Shown in pieces: positions 50,421 to 62,869 of a DNA stretch of 64,000 bases. This DNA is from Strigops habroptila (taxonomy: Eukaryota > Chordata > Aves > Psittaciformes > Psittacidae): the NCBI RefSeq assembly GCF_004027225.2, contig NC_044297.2, forward strand, positions 4,918,047 through 4,982,046. The letters run 5' to 3'. A model generated the notes under the pieces. The model was not told the origin of the DNA, searched no databases, and saw only the letters and a list, made by a program, of their open reading frames with translations. Position numbers and translations under genes: made by a program. The number at the start of each line of letters is the position of its first letter. The stretch's first letter is position 1.

Positions 50421-51174
50421 CTGACCTGGATCCCCGGTTGCCGCATCCCCGGGGGCCGGGCTGGGCAGGATCGGGCCCTCCTTGGACCCGACCCACATCT
50501 CCCGCGGCCGGGCGGGGATGGATGGACGGAGCCCACCCGGCTCCCCTCTGCCCCCCGGTCCTCTCCCCGGTTCCCCCCCACCTTGTTCCCAAGCACCGGC
50601 TCCCATCGGAGGTAAGCGGGGCTGGCGGGGCGGGGGGGCTGCGGGTCCCCCGGCGGGGAACAACGTCCCGGCAGCAGCTTTTGGGTTTGTTGGTTTATTA
50701 TTTCCCCTCCCCTTTTTTATTTTGTAGTATTATTATTATTATTATTTCTTTTCCATCAGAAGGGAAATTCTGTCCAGAAACGCCTAAAAAAAAACCAAAA
50801 CCCCACAACCAAAACCCACCCCAGGATTTTACCGACTACTTTTGATAATGTGAGATACAGAAACGTTGCTTTTATTTGGTCACTTTAAACCCAACCGAGT
50901 CCGGAGGAGGAAAAAAAAATCAATTAGTCCTCTTATTTTCCATTTTTCTTTTCCTTTCTCCTTCTGGTATGTGCATGTCATTGCATGACTGCTCTGATTT
51001 TTTTCTTCTTTTGTTTTAATCAAACTGTGCTCAGACATTTAAGCTAAAAGAAGCAAAAATAAGAATTAATAAGAATAAGAATAATGACTTTGAAAAAGCT
51101 TAAAAAAAAAAAAAAACTACTACTCTTTGTTGCCAAAAGGTCGTGCTATCCAGGTTTGATGTCTGCATGTGAAA

Positions 51175-51224
51175 AATAAACCACACACACACACACGCCA
51201 CATCCTAGAGGTATAGAAAATAAA
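51175..51224 (+). terminator. Candidate internal poly(A) signals (two AATAAA)
   Basis: Two canonical AATAAA hexamers at 51175-51180 and 51219-51224, flanking a short CA repeat, 1.4 kb after the EGR3 stop. They may give a shorter EGR3 mRNA form. No strongly GT-rich element follows closely, so use is uncertain. Confidence 0.35.
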
Positions 51225-51377
51225 GCAAAGGGAGAGAACGCAGCCTAATTTCTGTGAACTGAGAGGAACTACAGAAAACAAAAACCACACAAACCACAAT
51301 CAGGTTTCACCACACAAACCTAAAGGGAATGATATTTTTTGAGAGACTTTTGTATAAAGTTGAGTACTCAGAGAAAA

Positions 51378-51452
51378 AAAAAAAAAAAACCAAAAAAAAA
51401 CCACACACACAAAAAAAAAAGGAGAGAAAAAAAAGACAAAAAAAAAAAAATC
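51378..51452. repeat. A-rich low-complexity tract in EGR3 3' UTR
   Basis: Several runs of 8-16 A with CA dinucleotides between. Confidence 0.85.
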
Positions 51453-51750
51453 ACACCAGATGTAATATATTTTGTGGATGTTTTTATTTCTTGGATTTAT
51501 AGTACCTTATACTAAGGTTCAAAGGCAAAAAAATGATGCTTGATATCGTGAAAAGGTGATAATTTTCACACACATTTCATTTGCTCCTTTGTCATGTCGT
51601 CATGCGAAGATGCTCGTCGATGCATACAGCATTTTTAAGGGAAACAAAATCCGAATTCAATCCTGGAACTGATGTATTGTTGTACCATTTGCACTGTGAG
51701 CAAATGCTAATGCAGTAAATATATTGTGTTTGCTGACAATCAAAAGCTGG

Positions 51751-51756
51751 AGTAAA
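51751..51756 (+). terminator. Candidate distal EGR3 poly(A) signal AGTAAA
   Basis: AGTAAA is followed by gatctttattttacttt, a T-rich downstream context. It lies at the 3' limit of the AU-rich UTR-like sequence. AGTAAA at 51714 is an alternative 37 bases upstream. Confidence 0.35.
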
Positions 51757-51780
51757 GATCTTTATTTTACTTTGCTTAAA

Positions 51781-54700
51781 AAGGATCTATATTGGTTTGG
51801 AAAGAGCAGAAAGAAGTTTTTTCCTCTGGAAGGGGGTGTTAAAGTGACTTGGGATGTGCAGGACCGGGGGTGCTGTGCTGCTTTACGGGTGACTTTGGAG
51901 CCTGTTTGTACTTCCCCCCCACCCTCCCCCGGTGTTGTATTTTCTGAGTTCTTTTCATTTTGATATGATTAACTTTGCACCAACCCAACCTTCTCTCAGC
52001 CCCCCCTTCTCCTTCAGTTCTATTCGCAGGACGCCGCCGTGACTCCGGCATTCCAGGACACTGGGTGACCCCGAAGGCGACCGGCTCCATCCTCACATCC
52101 CCCCCTTGTCCCAAGGGACCCCCAAATCCTCCGTGTCCTTGAGTTGCCCTTGACCTTGCGTCTCATTCCTGCCCCTTGTCGCGCCGCCGCCGCCACCGCC
52201 TTGATCCCGGCACCATTTTGCCGGCGCGTCACATCCGTCGGATAACGGTGGGCGAAAGAGGATCGCGCTGCTGCAGCCGGTGATGCCGCCCCAGCGCCCC
52301 GCTGCAGAGCCAACATGGGAATTGGGCCGGGCCGGGCCACTCCGGTTATAAATAACCCACCGGATTCAGCGCCAGTGCTCGTACGGGCACGAGGGATGGG
52401 TGGGAAAAGGAGCAAGGATGAGGCGATGGATATGTGGAGTGGGCGCACGGGTGGTTGAATCCTTCCCCAGGAAGCCCTGGTTCTCCTGGAGTTGGGAATG
52501 TGCTGGAGGATGCGGAGGGTCCTTCGGGCCGCACAGGCTCTGTTGTGTTGGAGCATGACCGAAGTGGTTGAGCATCCCACAAGCGTCCCCATTCCCTAGG
52601 GACTGCTGGCAGTGCTGGCATCCAGCGTCGGCACCGCGGGCTTTCCTGGCATTCCCGGGCTGTGGAGGCACTGGCTCCGCCGTCACATTTCCTGCCTTTT
52701 GATTCGCATCCACAGGCAGGCCCCGGAGGAGCTGCTGCTCCCGGGGTTTCGCTGAGCTTGGAGAAGCTTTAATGTCATGGAGAACCTGAGAGCAGACAGT
52801 GCCCGGGGCGACTCGGAGCCTGCCTGGCTCATCCAGCAATGGCATCTCGTGGTGCTGGGGCTCTGGAGCTCATGGGTGCTGCCCTGGGTGGGCTCCTGTA
52901 TCCCGGAGTGGATTCGCGGGTGGTTGAGCCTTTTGTTGACCATTGAGACGAGGCTGGATCAGCCCCTGGACCAGGCGCGGGCTCAGCGTGAGCCAGGGCT
53001 GCCCTTTCCTTGGTGCTCTGAGCACCTCACAGCACCCAGGGGTTGTGCGTTGGTTTTGGAGCCACCAGTCTCCGCTGTGCCCCCTTGCATGGCTCGGACA
53101 AGCCGCAGCGGATGTGTAGGAGCCGGAGCCACCTTGCATGCAGATGGTGGTGTGGGGAGAGCCACCATGGCCTCCAGCATCACCCGGGGGTGCTGTGGTG
53201 GTGGTGGTTGTGCCCATCTCCACTGGTGGCTTGTGCTGGAAGATGCTGGAGATGCAGGGCACGGCAAAGGCCACATCGCCACCACCACTGTGTCACTGCG
53301 ATGCTTGCTCCAACACTTTGGGCTCCTACACTGCGATGAGGAGGAGGGAAAGAACCCACTGGGTGTGAACAGGGTGTCACGGCCTCGGTGCCGCACTGAG
53401 GACCTGCTCTGCCATTCGGGTGTCCCGCCGGGCAGGAACCCCCTCTTGCACGGAGCAGGAAGGTGAGGAGCACCCTTGGGTGGCGAAACGCGTGGCGAGC
53501 GTGCAGCACCTTGCACGAAAAACGTTGGTTGCTACGGAAACACGGCACTTTCCATCCCCGTTGTGGGCTCTCTGTGTTCTGGGGAGGAGGGAAGGGTTTG
53601 CCAGTCACGTACAGCTCCACGCAACTCGCTGCCTCTCCCCTCTCGACAGCAGCGCCGGGTTCCCGAGGAGGCCACCAGCACCTCGCTCCTCCCCGCAGAG
53701 GGTCTTCGGGGCCCCGCAAGCTGATGTGGATACCCAAGAGCGCTCCATGGGATGGGATTTGCTTCAAGGAGGAGCACCAAGAGCTGAGAGCCCGTCCCCA
53801 GTGTTGGGAGCAACGAGGACCCGCATGGAGAAGCTCCTGGTTTGCAGCTGGGAGATGCTGATGCCACACATGTTGGTGGGATCTCTCCCTGATCTTCTCA
53901 GCCTCCGGCTCGGCTCCTCCTGCTGCCCTGGCAGGAGATGGCTTCTGCGGAAGGTCTGGATGGTTTCTGGATTGCCTGACCCTCTTCGCCTGCCCCATGC
54001 CGCTGCCATACGGATCCATCCCCCCATTCCTGGCCAAGGTGGCAGCTCTGACCTCTGCTCGTGGCTGAGTTTTGGAGGAGAATCCCAGATGATCCCCCCT
54101 GGCATGTGCCCAGGCCAGGGTGACACATGGGGCAGAACCTCCATGGGATGTGCTCCCTGAGCCCCACGGCCATCGGGACACCCAGGACCCGCTTGTCCCA
54201 CCTCTTCTTCACTGCATCCCCTGAGCCACTGTGGGCCATCACGGTGGGAACGGCGGCCAGGACCAGCACCATGTCCTACCAGCAAACCCATCCTGGCACC
54301 AGCCTCGCTCCATCCCTCCTCTTCCTCCCCACACCTTGGCTGAGATGCGGCGGGGTCCTCCTGGCTGCCTCCCCTCAGGGTTTGCTCTAACACCCCACCC
54401 GTCAGCACCCCAAAACTGATTCCTTCGTGCCACCTTCAACCTCCTCTCTTCACCACCCCAGCTCCTTCTCTTTCTCCTGGCCTAAAATGGGTTCTGGGGG
54501 GTCCATGGACACCATCGCCCTGGGTGCCCACCCAGCCCTGTCCCCCCTCTCCCGCTCCTTTTCGGCTAATCCCTGTCCTCACCGGTGTCGGTGACACCTT
54601 CCCAGTTTAGCATCATCCTCCCTGGCTGTAATTACCGCTGTTTACCTCCACCTGCTCATGGATAAAGCCACCCCTGGCACCCATCCCGGGCCTCCTCCCT

Positions 54701-55220
54701 GCGTCCCGTGCGGCGGCACGTGCTGCTGTCACCCTGCGGCTGGCAATGGGGGGCAATGGGGGGGTCTGGGGGCACCCGGAGCTCGGGGGGTGCTCTCCTT
54801 CACACCCCACACCCCCCCCCCCCAAGGTCGAGGCTGATGGGGACGGTGCTGAGGACATGGTGGGGTGATGGTCACCCAACCAGCTCTGCCGCCTGCCCAG
54901 CCTCCTGGGGATGGTTTTGGGGGGGGGGGGGGCGTCTCCCCAAACCTGTGTGCTCCTGTCCCTCCAAACGTGCTGCCTCGCCTTGGGCCTGCCCGGCCGG
55001 GGCACCCCCGTCCCTGCCCATCCCGCACCCACCCTGGGGTGCTGCTGGGCACCCCTTCCCTGCGCCCCTGCCCAGCGCAGGGCGCTGCCGGGCACCTCTT
55101 GGGGCACCTTGGGGTGCTCCCGAGCACCCCTGCCCACCCCAGGATGCTCCTGCCCACCCCGCGCTCCAGGGCGCTCGCCGCTCCGGTGCTTTGATCCCAC
55201 GCTCGTTCCCAAGGGATTTG
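51781..55220. other. EGR3-BIN3 intergenic spacer
   Basis: No supported gene. ORFs such as 52777-53466 (+) have no recognisable domain. A GC-rich patch lies at 52150-52350. A 12-C run (54812-54823) and a 14-G run (54919-54932) stand close together before the BIN3 promoter. Confidence 0.55.
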
Positions 55221-55284
55221 CACCGTTTTTCACCGTTTTCCACCATTTTCCCCCCGTTTTTCCCCGTTTTTCACCGTTTTCCCC
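55221..55284. repeat. About 10-bp tandem repeat (CACCGTTTTT type)
   Basis: Six or so copies of a roughly 10-base unit alternating CACCG/CCCCG with TTTT runs, ending 18 bases before the CRE of the BIN3 promoter. Confidence 0.7.
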
Positions 55285-55301
55285 CGCTCCCCTCTGCCCC
55301 G

Positions 55302-55309
55302 TGACGTCA
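55302..55309. promoter_or_regulatory. Perfect CRE palindrome TGACGTCA
   Basis: The full 8-bp CREB/ATF consensus, 111 bases before the BIN3 ATG inside a CpG island; position and context are typical of functional CREs. Confidence 0.7.
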
Positions 55310-55419
55310 CTCCCCGTCCCGGCATCACCCTCCCCTGTTCCTCCCGCCCAGTGGCGGCGCTGCCGGAAGGGGCTGGGCGGCGGGTGAGCGGCACTTCCGG
55401 GCGAGCGGCGAGGGGAGCC

Positions 55420-55427
55420 ATGAGCTG
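55420..55427 (+). CDS. BIN3: BIN3, first coding exon (Met-Ser plus TG of Trp codon)
   Basis: ATG AGC TG followed by donor GTGAGTG at 55428 encodes M-S-(W), the known start of BIN3 (MSWIPFKIG..., from memory). BIN3 is an N-BAR adaptor acting on membranes and actin. The coding part is only 8 nt, so identity rests on three things: the exact codon/splice phase, the CpG-island promoter, and the position just downstream of EGR3 in the same orientation, which is the human gene order. The next exon (beginning with G then IPFKIG) was not found up to 64000. A different gene starting at this island cannot be excluded. Confidence 0.55.
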
Positions 55428-56206
55428 GTGAGTGCGGGCCCCCGGGCCCGGTCCCCCCGCTCCGCCCCGGGACCCCGCTCCCGGCACCGCCGCGGGGTGC
55501 CCCGGGCCCCGCCGGGCCGCGGCCGTGCGGGCAGTGTGGCGGGTGCCGAGCGCGGGGTGCTCCTCGGGGCCCGCGGGGGTGCTCCGCGGCCCGCAGCGTG
55601 GCTGCGAGGAGAGGATGCGGGAGCTGGGCCCGGGGCGGGCGGCCGCGGCGGGGGGCCCAGCGGTGCCCCGGCGGCGGGGCCCGCAGGATGGGGCCCAGCG
55701 GCAGCACGAGCGGCGCTGGCCATAGACTGAACCGCAGCGAGTCCCAGCGCGGCTGCGGGTGTCGGAGCCCTGGCGCGGGGTGCGGCGGCTCCGGCCCCGG
55801 GGACACCCCGGCCCCGGCGGCGGTGGCGGGGGGTGGTCTCCAGAGGTCCCCGCGGCTCTGAAACGCTGTAAACCCGCCGCGGGTCCGTGGAAGTAAAGCT
55901 TGTTTGTTGTCAACCAAATGGTTCCTACGTGTGTTTGAGCCGGGCTCGGGAAGGAGCCGCCGGGCCTGTGGCTGCTGCTCTTGTGCCTCTTCCCCGCTGC
56001 GTGTTTAAAGGAGTGTTAGAAATGAGTCCCAAGAGCCACACGGGATTCCTCATCCCTGGATATCCCCATGGAGCCAGCGCTGGGACGGGAGGGATGTGGT
56101 GGGTCAAGGAGAAAGGGGGCTTGTCCTTCCCCAAAGGTCTCAGGTTGAGTCCGCCAGGGCGGGAGTTGAGGGTTGGGAATGGGGGCACTTGTGGTCTGGG
56201 AACATG

Positions 56207-56463
56207 CGTCAACAAGAGGAAACGGCCTCAAGCTGCCCCAGGGCAGGTTTAGATGGAGCTGAGGAACAATTCCTTCCCCAGAGGGTGCTCAGGCATTGGA
56301 ACAGGCTGCCCAGGGCAGGGCTGGAGTCACCGTCCCTGCAAGTGTTCACACCCCGTGTAGCCGAGGCCTCAGTGCCGTGGGTTAGTGCTGGCCTTGGCAG
56401 TGCTGGGGAGCACTTGATGAGGTGAAAAGTCTTTTCCAACCTGGCTGGTTCTGTGATTCTATG
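56207..56463 (+). mobile_element. CR1 LINE 3' fragment of a different, older subfamily
   Basis: Starts GTCAACAAGAGGAAACGGCC, continues with the GGTTTAGATGGAGCTGAGGA block and ends TGGTTCTGTGATTCTATGA. It lacks the GGACACAGGGGCTTGGAGC block of the other copies. Confidence 0.88.
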
Positions 56464-59400
56464 ACCCGCACACAGGGACTGGCTAAAATGGGGCCTTTTG
56501 GTTAAAAATCCACCGTTATCCACCAGGTTCCTGTGGTTCTGCTTCACCCGCCCCAGAGCAGCCGTGGCTGGAGGCAGCCTTGGTCAGTGAGGGGCTTGGA
56601 GCTGCCTTTTGCCCTGGTGAGCTCTGGGCTGGAGGAGACCTGCTCCACTCTCCTGGCCCGGGAGCAGCCGCAGGGCCCGTACGTGAGAGAGGAACGTTCC
56701 CTTCACATCATGGATGTGGGGTAGTTCAGGTGAGAATTGTTCCCTGTCCAGCAGGTATTACCCAGAGCATCAACGCTTCCCTCCAGCCGCACTGGGCCCG
56801 GGGACTGTCGCCTGTGGCCTCTGGAGGCTTCCCAGCCACACGTGGCTTTCGCTGAGCGATGGGGTGGTTCTGCCTTTTGCTGGGGGCGAGGAAGGAAAGG
56901 TCAGTGCTGGGAGGAGGAGGAGGGCAGCTTGGATCTGAGCCTCTTTCTTCGCGGGCAGCGGCAGCCCTGCAGCGAGCCGAGGCGGCGCTGAGGCGGGCGG
57001 CGCGGGGCTGGGAGCCCGCAGCGTGGCACCGGCACAATCGCCCTCAGTGCGGCCTCGCCGCCCGCATCAATCAGCCCATTCACTGGGAGAAGCCGGAGTT
57101 CAGCGGGAGCAGGCTCGGCGTGACGTGCGCCGGGTGCCTGCGTGTGTGTGCCGGGCCGGGGGCACCCGCTGGGCCAGGGCATGCCCTCCTCCTCAAATGC
57201 CAGAGCAGGATGCGGCCGTCCCTGCCGCCCCTGCTCCAGCGTTGTGCAGCAGAATGTGCCTGTTCAGGTCACACGTGTGTGTCTCGTGCGTCCCTCTGCG
57301 ATCACAGGCACCGTTCGACCCGGCTCAGCACCCACTGAACCCCCTTTTTGCCCACATTGGCTCCTGCAGCCCACCAAGAGGCCGGAGCTTCGTGCTCAGC
57401 CCTGGCCTGCCCCTCGTGCTGTCCCTCTGCCTCCGCTTTGGCTTCTGGAGTGCTCTGGGAGTCACCTGAATGGTTTGTAAAGGCTCGTGCGAGGGGTCCC
57501 TAAAGGGCCAAGAGGCTGTTTTGCGGGCAGGATGGTGGATGCCTTGTGGAATTGTGCGTGGATAATCCTTTGCTTTCCCTTGCTCGTGGTGGGTTGGGGC
57601 TCTCTGTGTCAGGACACGGCAATACCCGTTGTACCAACACAGGGAAACTTTGCTCCAGAGAGTAAAGCTGGTGGCAGAGACTGGATGAAACCCCCAAATT
57701 CCCGACTCCTGCACCTAGGCAACTAGGCAGTGCTGGCTTTCTAGGCTAAGCTTTATTTAGAGCAGGAGGAGGCTTGTTTTGGAAACAGCCTCGCATGGAC
57801 AGATGAGATGTTTTCTACATCTCAGCAGAGCTTGGTGCCTTCCTTTTGGCTTTCGTGCTCTGAATTGGGATCTCTTGAACACATCCTCCTCCCCCTTGCC
57901 CTCACCGCTCGCCTGTGGCCATGTGTTTTGGAGGAGAGAGGGAAATATTCCAGTGATTCCCTTGGCCACCACTCCTTTTTAAACAATGAAGAGAAATAAA
58001 GTGACGGCTTTTACTGGATCAACACCCTCCATTGCCACAAGTGTCTCATTCATGACCACCTAAAGGGTATTTTAAGCCTCGTGGAACCACATAAACCCAA
58101 ATGTTGCAGCAGCTCGTACCCAGCCTCCCAAACAGCTCCTCTTGTCCCTTCCCCGGCTCCTGCAGGTGATCTCAGCAGCGGGAAGGGGTGTCTCTGGCGA
58201 GGCAGCTTGGCCCCGCGCGCTGCCTCTGGGCCCCGCTGCAGCAGCTGCTGTTTGCTGGGGGGAAGAAGGATGTGAAGCAAATGTTGATGGTGAGGCAGCG
58301 CGAAGCACGTGTGGGGTGGTTGCACTGCGGCGCATCCTTGCTCGGCGTGGGGGGGTTGCTGTTGCTGGACCGCTAAACCATATGCCTCTTGGCAGGGAGC
58401 TCTTGCTGAGTGGACTAAGGAGCTGGCAACGATTTGAAGTCAGGGTTGGAACTGGTTGTGCACTGTTTAACTCCCCGGGTTGTTACCAGACACAACCCAG
58501 AGTCAATGGGAATGTGTTTGCTTGAGATGTTTGGGGGTGGAGGTGAAGAAGAGGAGCTGCCCCTCTCAGGAAGGATGGATTTACACCTTCCCTAGCAAGG
58601 GAAGAGTGCGGGGAGGAGGCAGGCGTAGCTGGTTGGCAGCGCGAGAGTAGGGTTGTTGCTTATTCATGTTGGTTTCCGTGTTTTGGAGCTGTGCTGTGGC
58701 CACGCCGGGCAGGTGGGATGCAAAACACAGCCCAAGGCACTGTTTTCTTTCCAGTGAATCAATATTGATGGGTTGGGTTTTTTTTGTGGAGCCCAAATCC
58801 CAGCAAATCCTGACATGGTCAATGGCAGCGTCCCCAATCCTTCCGAGTATCAACGATACCGGGAGCTGGAGATGAGCACGGGATAAAATGAGGTTGGATG
58901 AAGCAAGTGGATACCAGGGCAGTGAGCAAGGTGCACGCTGCTCCCAAACACCTCCCTGCACGCTGCTGCCACGTGCAACACCCCTGCGAAGTGGCTGCAC
59001 GTCCCAGGATGGAAGCAGAAGGGTGGAAGCTGGCGGCGCCCGCAGCGGTCCTCGGGCTGCGATCAGCACGTTAGCTGGGTTATCCTGGTTAGTTTTCTCC
59101 CTTCTTTGCCCGGGTGGCTAAACCCCAGTGTTCTAGTTGAGCCCCAACCGTGCTTCACAACCAGGCTCAACTTAAAATGGGTATTTTTGTAGCAGAGTCA
59201 GGGCCTAAAACAGCCCTGCAGAATTGTGCTCGCCTACGCGCCTGGCGTGAGTAATTTTCTTTTGATGGGTGAGTAAAATATCATTATATTTTTTTTTTTT
59301 TTCTCCTGCTCATCTTGGAATGGGTGGGAGAGTAGATTCTGACATGATTTCTTGCTTCGCTTTAACACTGACACCACGCTTGGCTCCCTGCAAGATGCCA

Positions 59401-60110
59401 AGATACGAGCAGCCCCTGCGCCGGAGAGACGGCGCACCTCGGCGCTGCCGGCGGCGAGGAGGGCGCCTCGTGGCCCCGCGCTCCCCCAAACCACACAGCG
59501 CGGGTGTCGACATCGGTGTGCTCCTTCTGCCCCGCTGCAGGGGCTCACCCTGGCATCCGCGTGTGGCTTCGTGCCTGAGCTCACAGCGATGGGGTGGAAA
59601 CGCGGGTGGGAGCGCGCCATGGGGCTGTTTCTGAGGGGCTTCCTGCTCCTCTCGGCAGCCTGTGACCTCCCCTCTTGCCTCCCCCGAACAGAAAGCCCAA
59701 AGCAGGCTTTGGCACAGCGTCTCCCTCGACAGAAGCTGTTTGTGATCCATTTGAATAATTTTTTCCCTTTTTCCCCCCCCCCGCTCCGTTGCCTTCGCGC
59801 TGTGTTTGGAGCGGTTGCTATGAGGCGGGGGGAAGCGGGGTGGGACGGTGCCTGCAGTTGCCATGGACACCGTGTAGTACAGGGAGGAATCCGGAGCGAT
59901 GCTCGGGATTCACGGCTAACCCGGGGCTGCCTTCCTGCCTCCCTCACCTGGGCAGGGCTGGGATCCCGCTGCTCTGAGGCCTGGAGCCAGGGCAGCCCGT
60001 GTGGCCATGGGTTTGCAGCTTTTGGTGGCTTTTAGGACATCCAAAGTCGTGAGATCCATGGTGCTGGTGCCCAGGTTTGGGCTTTGTGGCATGGATGTGC
60101 ACGGTGCTGC

Positions 60111-60278
60111 ATAGAATCATAGAATCTGGAATGGTTTGTGCTGGAAGGGACCTTAAAGCTCCTCCAGTTCCAACCCCTGCCACGAGCAGGGGCACCTTCC
60201 ACTAGAGCAGGTTGCTCCAAGCCCCCGTGTCCAACCTGGCCTTGAACACTGCCAGGGATGGGGCAGCCACAGCTGCAG
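60111..60278 (-). mobile_element. CR1 LINE 3' end, minus strand
   Basis: From catagaatcatagaatctgg to the GGGATGGGGCAGCCACAGCT part. Confidence 0.9.
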
Positions 60279-61899
60279 AAGGAATGATGGAGAGGAGACG
60301 CTCCAGCCATGGAGATGCTCACTCCAATTCACTCGCCAAGGGCAGTGAGAAGGGGAGAGTTGAGAGTTCAGCTGGAAATGCAGTGCGCAGAGCTCTGGGG
60401 CTGCTCTGCCTGGGGCTTGCTTAAAGAAAAGGAGGAAAAAAGTCCAAAACTTCCCATGGGAAGTGGGTACTTTTAGCTAACCATGGATTGAGTTGCTGGT
60501 GTGTCAGTGGTGGTACCGATACCACCGGGTCATACCACACTGGGGCTTGTGGGTCCCTGGCAAATGCTGCCAGTGGCAGAAATACTGATTGTGATGGTGT
60601 CTGGGCCTCGTTTTTCCCCTGTGTGTGGGTACCTAACCTCCAAACCACAGTGTGAGCAGACACATTCAGTTCTCCCTTCCCCTTCCCTTGCATGCTCCTT
60701 GTCCATCCTGCCTTCCCTCCCTCCCCAGCCCTGGATCCGCAGCAAGCAGTTCAGCATCCCCAGGGAATGCGAGGGGTCTTCTGGGCCTTGGTGAGGGGTT
60801 GCAAGGCGACGTTCAGATGGAAGGGTCTTCAGGGGCATGGGTGGCATCCACCAAGAGTTTATTCCCAGCGCACGTTCCGAGCGCTGGCCGGGGCCGATGC
60901 CAAGGTTTGAAGTCCTGCATGGTCCAAAGGGACCATCACCTCCCTAAATTAGCAGTGATTTAGTCTGATTCACGCTGGCAATTCCTCTGTGCCTTCGTTT
61001 CAGGGGACTGGTGGAGAGTAGGAGTGGGAGCTCCATGGTTTAAGCTCCAGCTCCCCGCAGACCTCATTGAGCTGTATTCCCTCCCCTGCCTGCAACTCTC
61101 CTGTGCATCCAGAGGAGAATGAGCTGCTTTGGGGTGTGTGGCCCTGGGTTTGCACATGGAAAAGCCAAGTAAATATATGACATTGCTGGGGAAACTTCAG
61201 AGAGAATTAGCCACAGCTTCTCCCACCTTCCCCTCCCTGGGGTTCCTGAGCATCCCTGAGTAGAAGCTTGCAGGATTCTCTCCACCCACACTTTTTTCCC
61301 TACTTTAAGCTCTTCCCACCCCTTCCCTGCAGTATTTCGCCCTCCTCCCTCCCAGCTGAAGCCCACTCCCTTCCCAGCCTCCCGGTGACCTGGCTGGGCT
61401 GGGGCTCGGGGCCGGGATGCTCCTGCAGGCCTGCGGTGTGGCGGGGAGGCCGGGGTGAGAAGGCTCCGGCTGTGACTCAGCGTGCTCGCGCTCTTCAGGA
61501 ACAGGATTTCAAGGGATTTCACACCCCAAACACAGCCCCAGCTTTCTCTCGCTCAGCAGAAACGAGAGAGCAAGAAAGAAACGCACCAATTCTGGATTGC
61601 CTTCGGTGCAGCAGTAACGGTGGTAACGGCGCGGCGCTGGTAACCCATCGCGGTGAAAGATAGCGACCCATTGCTCCCCAACTTGTTTGCTTTATCCCCA
61701 TCGCTTCGTCTTCTAAACAGAACAAACCCCCCAGCAGCTCTTCATTTTCAAAGCACACAGTTGTTGCTGTGTCCCCCCCATTTTGCAGGCTGGGCCTCAT
61801 GGAGAGGCAGGAATTCTTGGTGACAACAGTCTGCTGTCGTGTTGTAACGCATGGGCTGTATCCATTTGTCTTAAAAGCTCGGAGGAGATCCGTACCTCT

Positions 61900-62125
61900 C
61901 ATCTTTTGTTCCTGCTCATGCATTTATTTCCCCCCAGCACCATATTAAAAGGCAAAGATGCAGAAATGAGGAAAGATTACCTCAAATTGTGAACTAGAAC
62001 ACCAAAATATATAATTGCTGAATAGACATCACTTGCATGGGGTTGTTTTGTAGAGGTTTTACCGAGACAGCCATAATTAGCCAAGTGGCATCACGATGCT
62101 AATAGAGATATTTACTGCTTCAGAG
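61900..62125. other. AT-rich island in BIN3 intron
   Basis: ATATATAATTGCTG, CAGCCATAATTAGCCAAGTG and GCTAATAGAGATATTTAC; no coding frame. Confidence 0.35.
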
Positions 62126-62528
62126 TGGAGTTGCAGCCTTGGGAAGCACTCCAGTGACTTTGTTTTGTTCTGGAAGAAAGTAGCTGGGATTGTTGGATTC
62201 CTTCCCCTTTGTGGTGCGGTGGAGGCTGGGGACGGGATGGGGTGGGATGGGATGTGCTCCCCACTGCCTGCCCCTCAGCTGCTGCCTGCTCTGCCTGTGC
62301 CACTTCATGGCTTTGCCTTGCCTGTTCCCCACATCCCGGCTTTTGGGATGGAATTGCCTTGATTTAACCCAGCTTGCCAGTGGATGCTGGCCACACAAGG
62401 GCCAGGGGAAGGTTGTGCACAGGCAATGCTTTAGTCACCCTTTTAACTGTGCTTTCTCACTAGGAACCAGCCTAGATCCAAGCTGGATCATGTGCTTGCT
62501 GGAGATGCTCAGCAGCTGCTGTGGCTTG

Positions 62529-62731
62529 TCATAGAATCATAGAATCATGGAGTGGTTTGGGTTGGAAGGGAGCTTAAAGCTCCTCCAGTTCCAGTGGTAG
62601 AGAAACTTTCCACTGGAGCAGGTTGCTCCAAGCCCCTGTGTCCAACCTGGCCTTGAACACTGCCAGGGATGGGGCAGCCACAGCTTCTCTGGGCACCCTG
62701 TGCCAGCACCTCAGCACCCTCACAGTGAACT
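62529..62731 (-). mobile_element. CR1 LINE 3' end, minus strand
   Basis: Perfect start tcatagaatcatagaatcat, running to the CTCAGCACCCTCACAG part. Confidence 0.92.
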
Positions 62732-62869
62732 CCCTTGGGTAAAGACCGCATCTTCTCATCCTGCCACCGAGATAGATTGATGCCATCACCTCCAAAACCA
62801 CGGCGTGACGGCACCCGGCTGCCATGGGACAGCCTGTGCCGGTGCCGGTGAGGGAAGTGCCTCATTTGA

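Larger units (their letters stand above)
49771..51780 (+). other. EGR3: EGR3 3' UTR
   Basis: The first part (49855-50420) is a GC-rich minisatellite. From about 50690 it becomes T- and A-rich: an ATT repeat at 50728-50747, a CA run near 51182-51196, and A-rich tracts at 51378-51450. Possible poly(A) signals are AATAAA at 51175 and 51219 and AGTAAA at 51714 and 51751. The last is followed by a T-rich stretch and would give a UTR of about 2 kb, fitting the long unstable UTRs of immediate-early genes. The end point is uncertain. Confidence 0.6.
55290..55840 (+). promoter_or_regulatory. BIN3 CpG-island promoter
   Basis: Dense CpG sequence spanning the predicted first exon and early intron. Upstream of the ATG are a perfect CRE (55302), ETS-type CCGGAAGG (55363-55370) and ACTTCCGG (55393-55400) and no TATA box, the usual pattern of a housekeeping promoter. 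Upstream of 55290 there is a T/C-rich short tandem repeat. Confidence 0.65.

Noticed and set aside
52663-52677. WRHWL peptide resembling the PEBP HWL motif
   Set aside because: It lies beyond EGR3, lacks a preceding DPDAP, a following G-A-N/D context and proper splice sites; chance match.
52777-53466. 229-codon ORF (MENLRADSARG...)
   Set aside because: No family motif, Trp/Cys/Gly-rich as expected of translated GC-rich non-coding DNA.
54613-55917. 434-codon minus-strand ORF across the BIN3 promoter
   Set aside because: GC-rich chance opening, Pro/Gly/Arg-rich, no motif, other minus frames also open.
56945-57175. CpG-rich patch considered as another gene's first exon
   Set aside because: No start codon with a convincing coding frame and donor; kept only as an intronic CpG patch.
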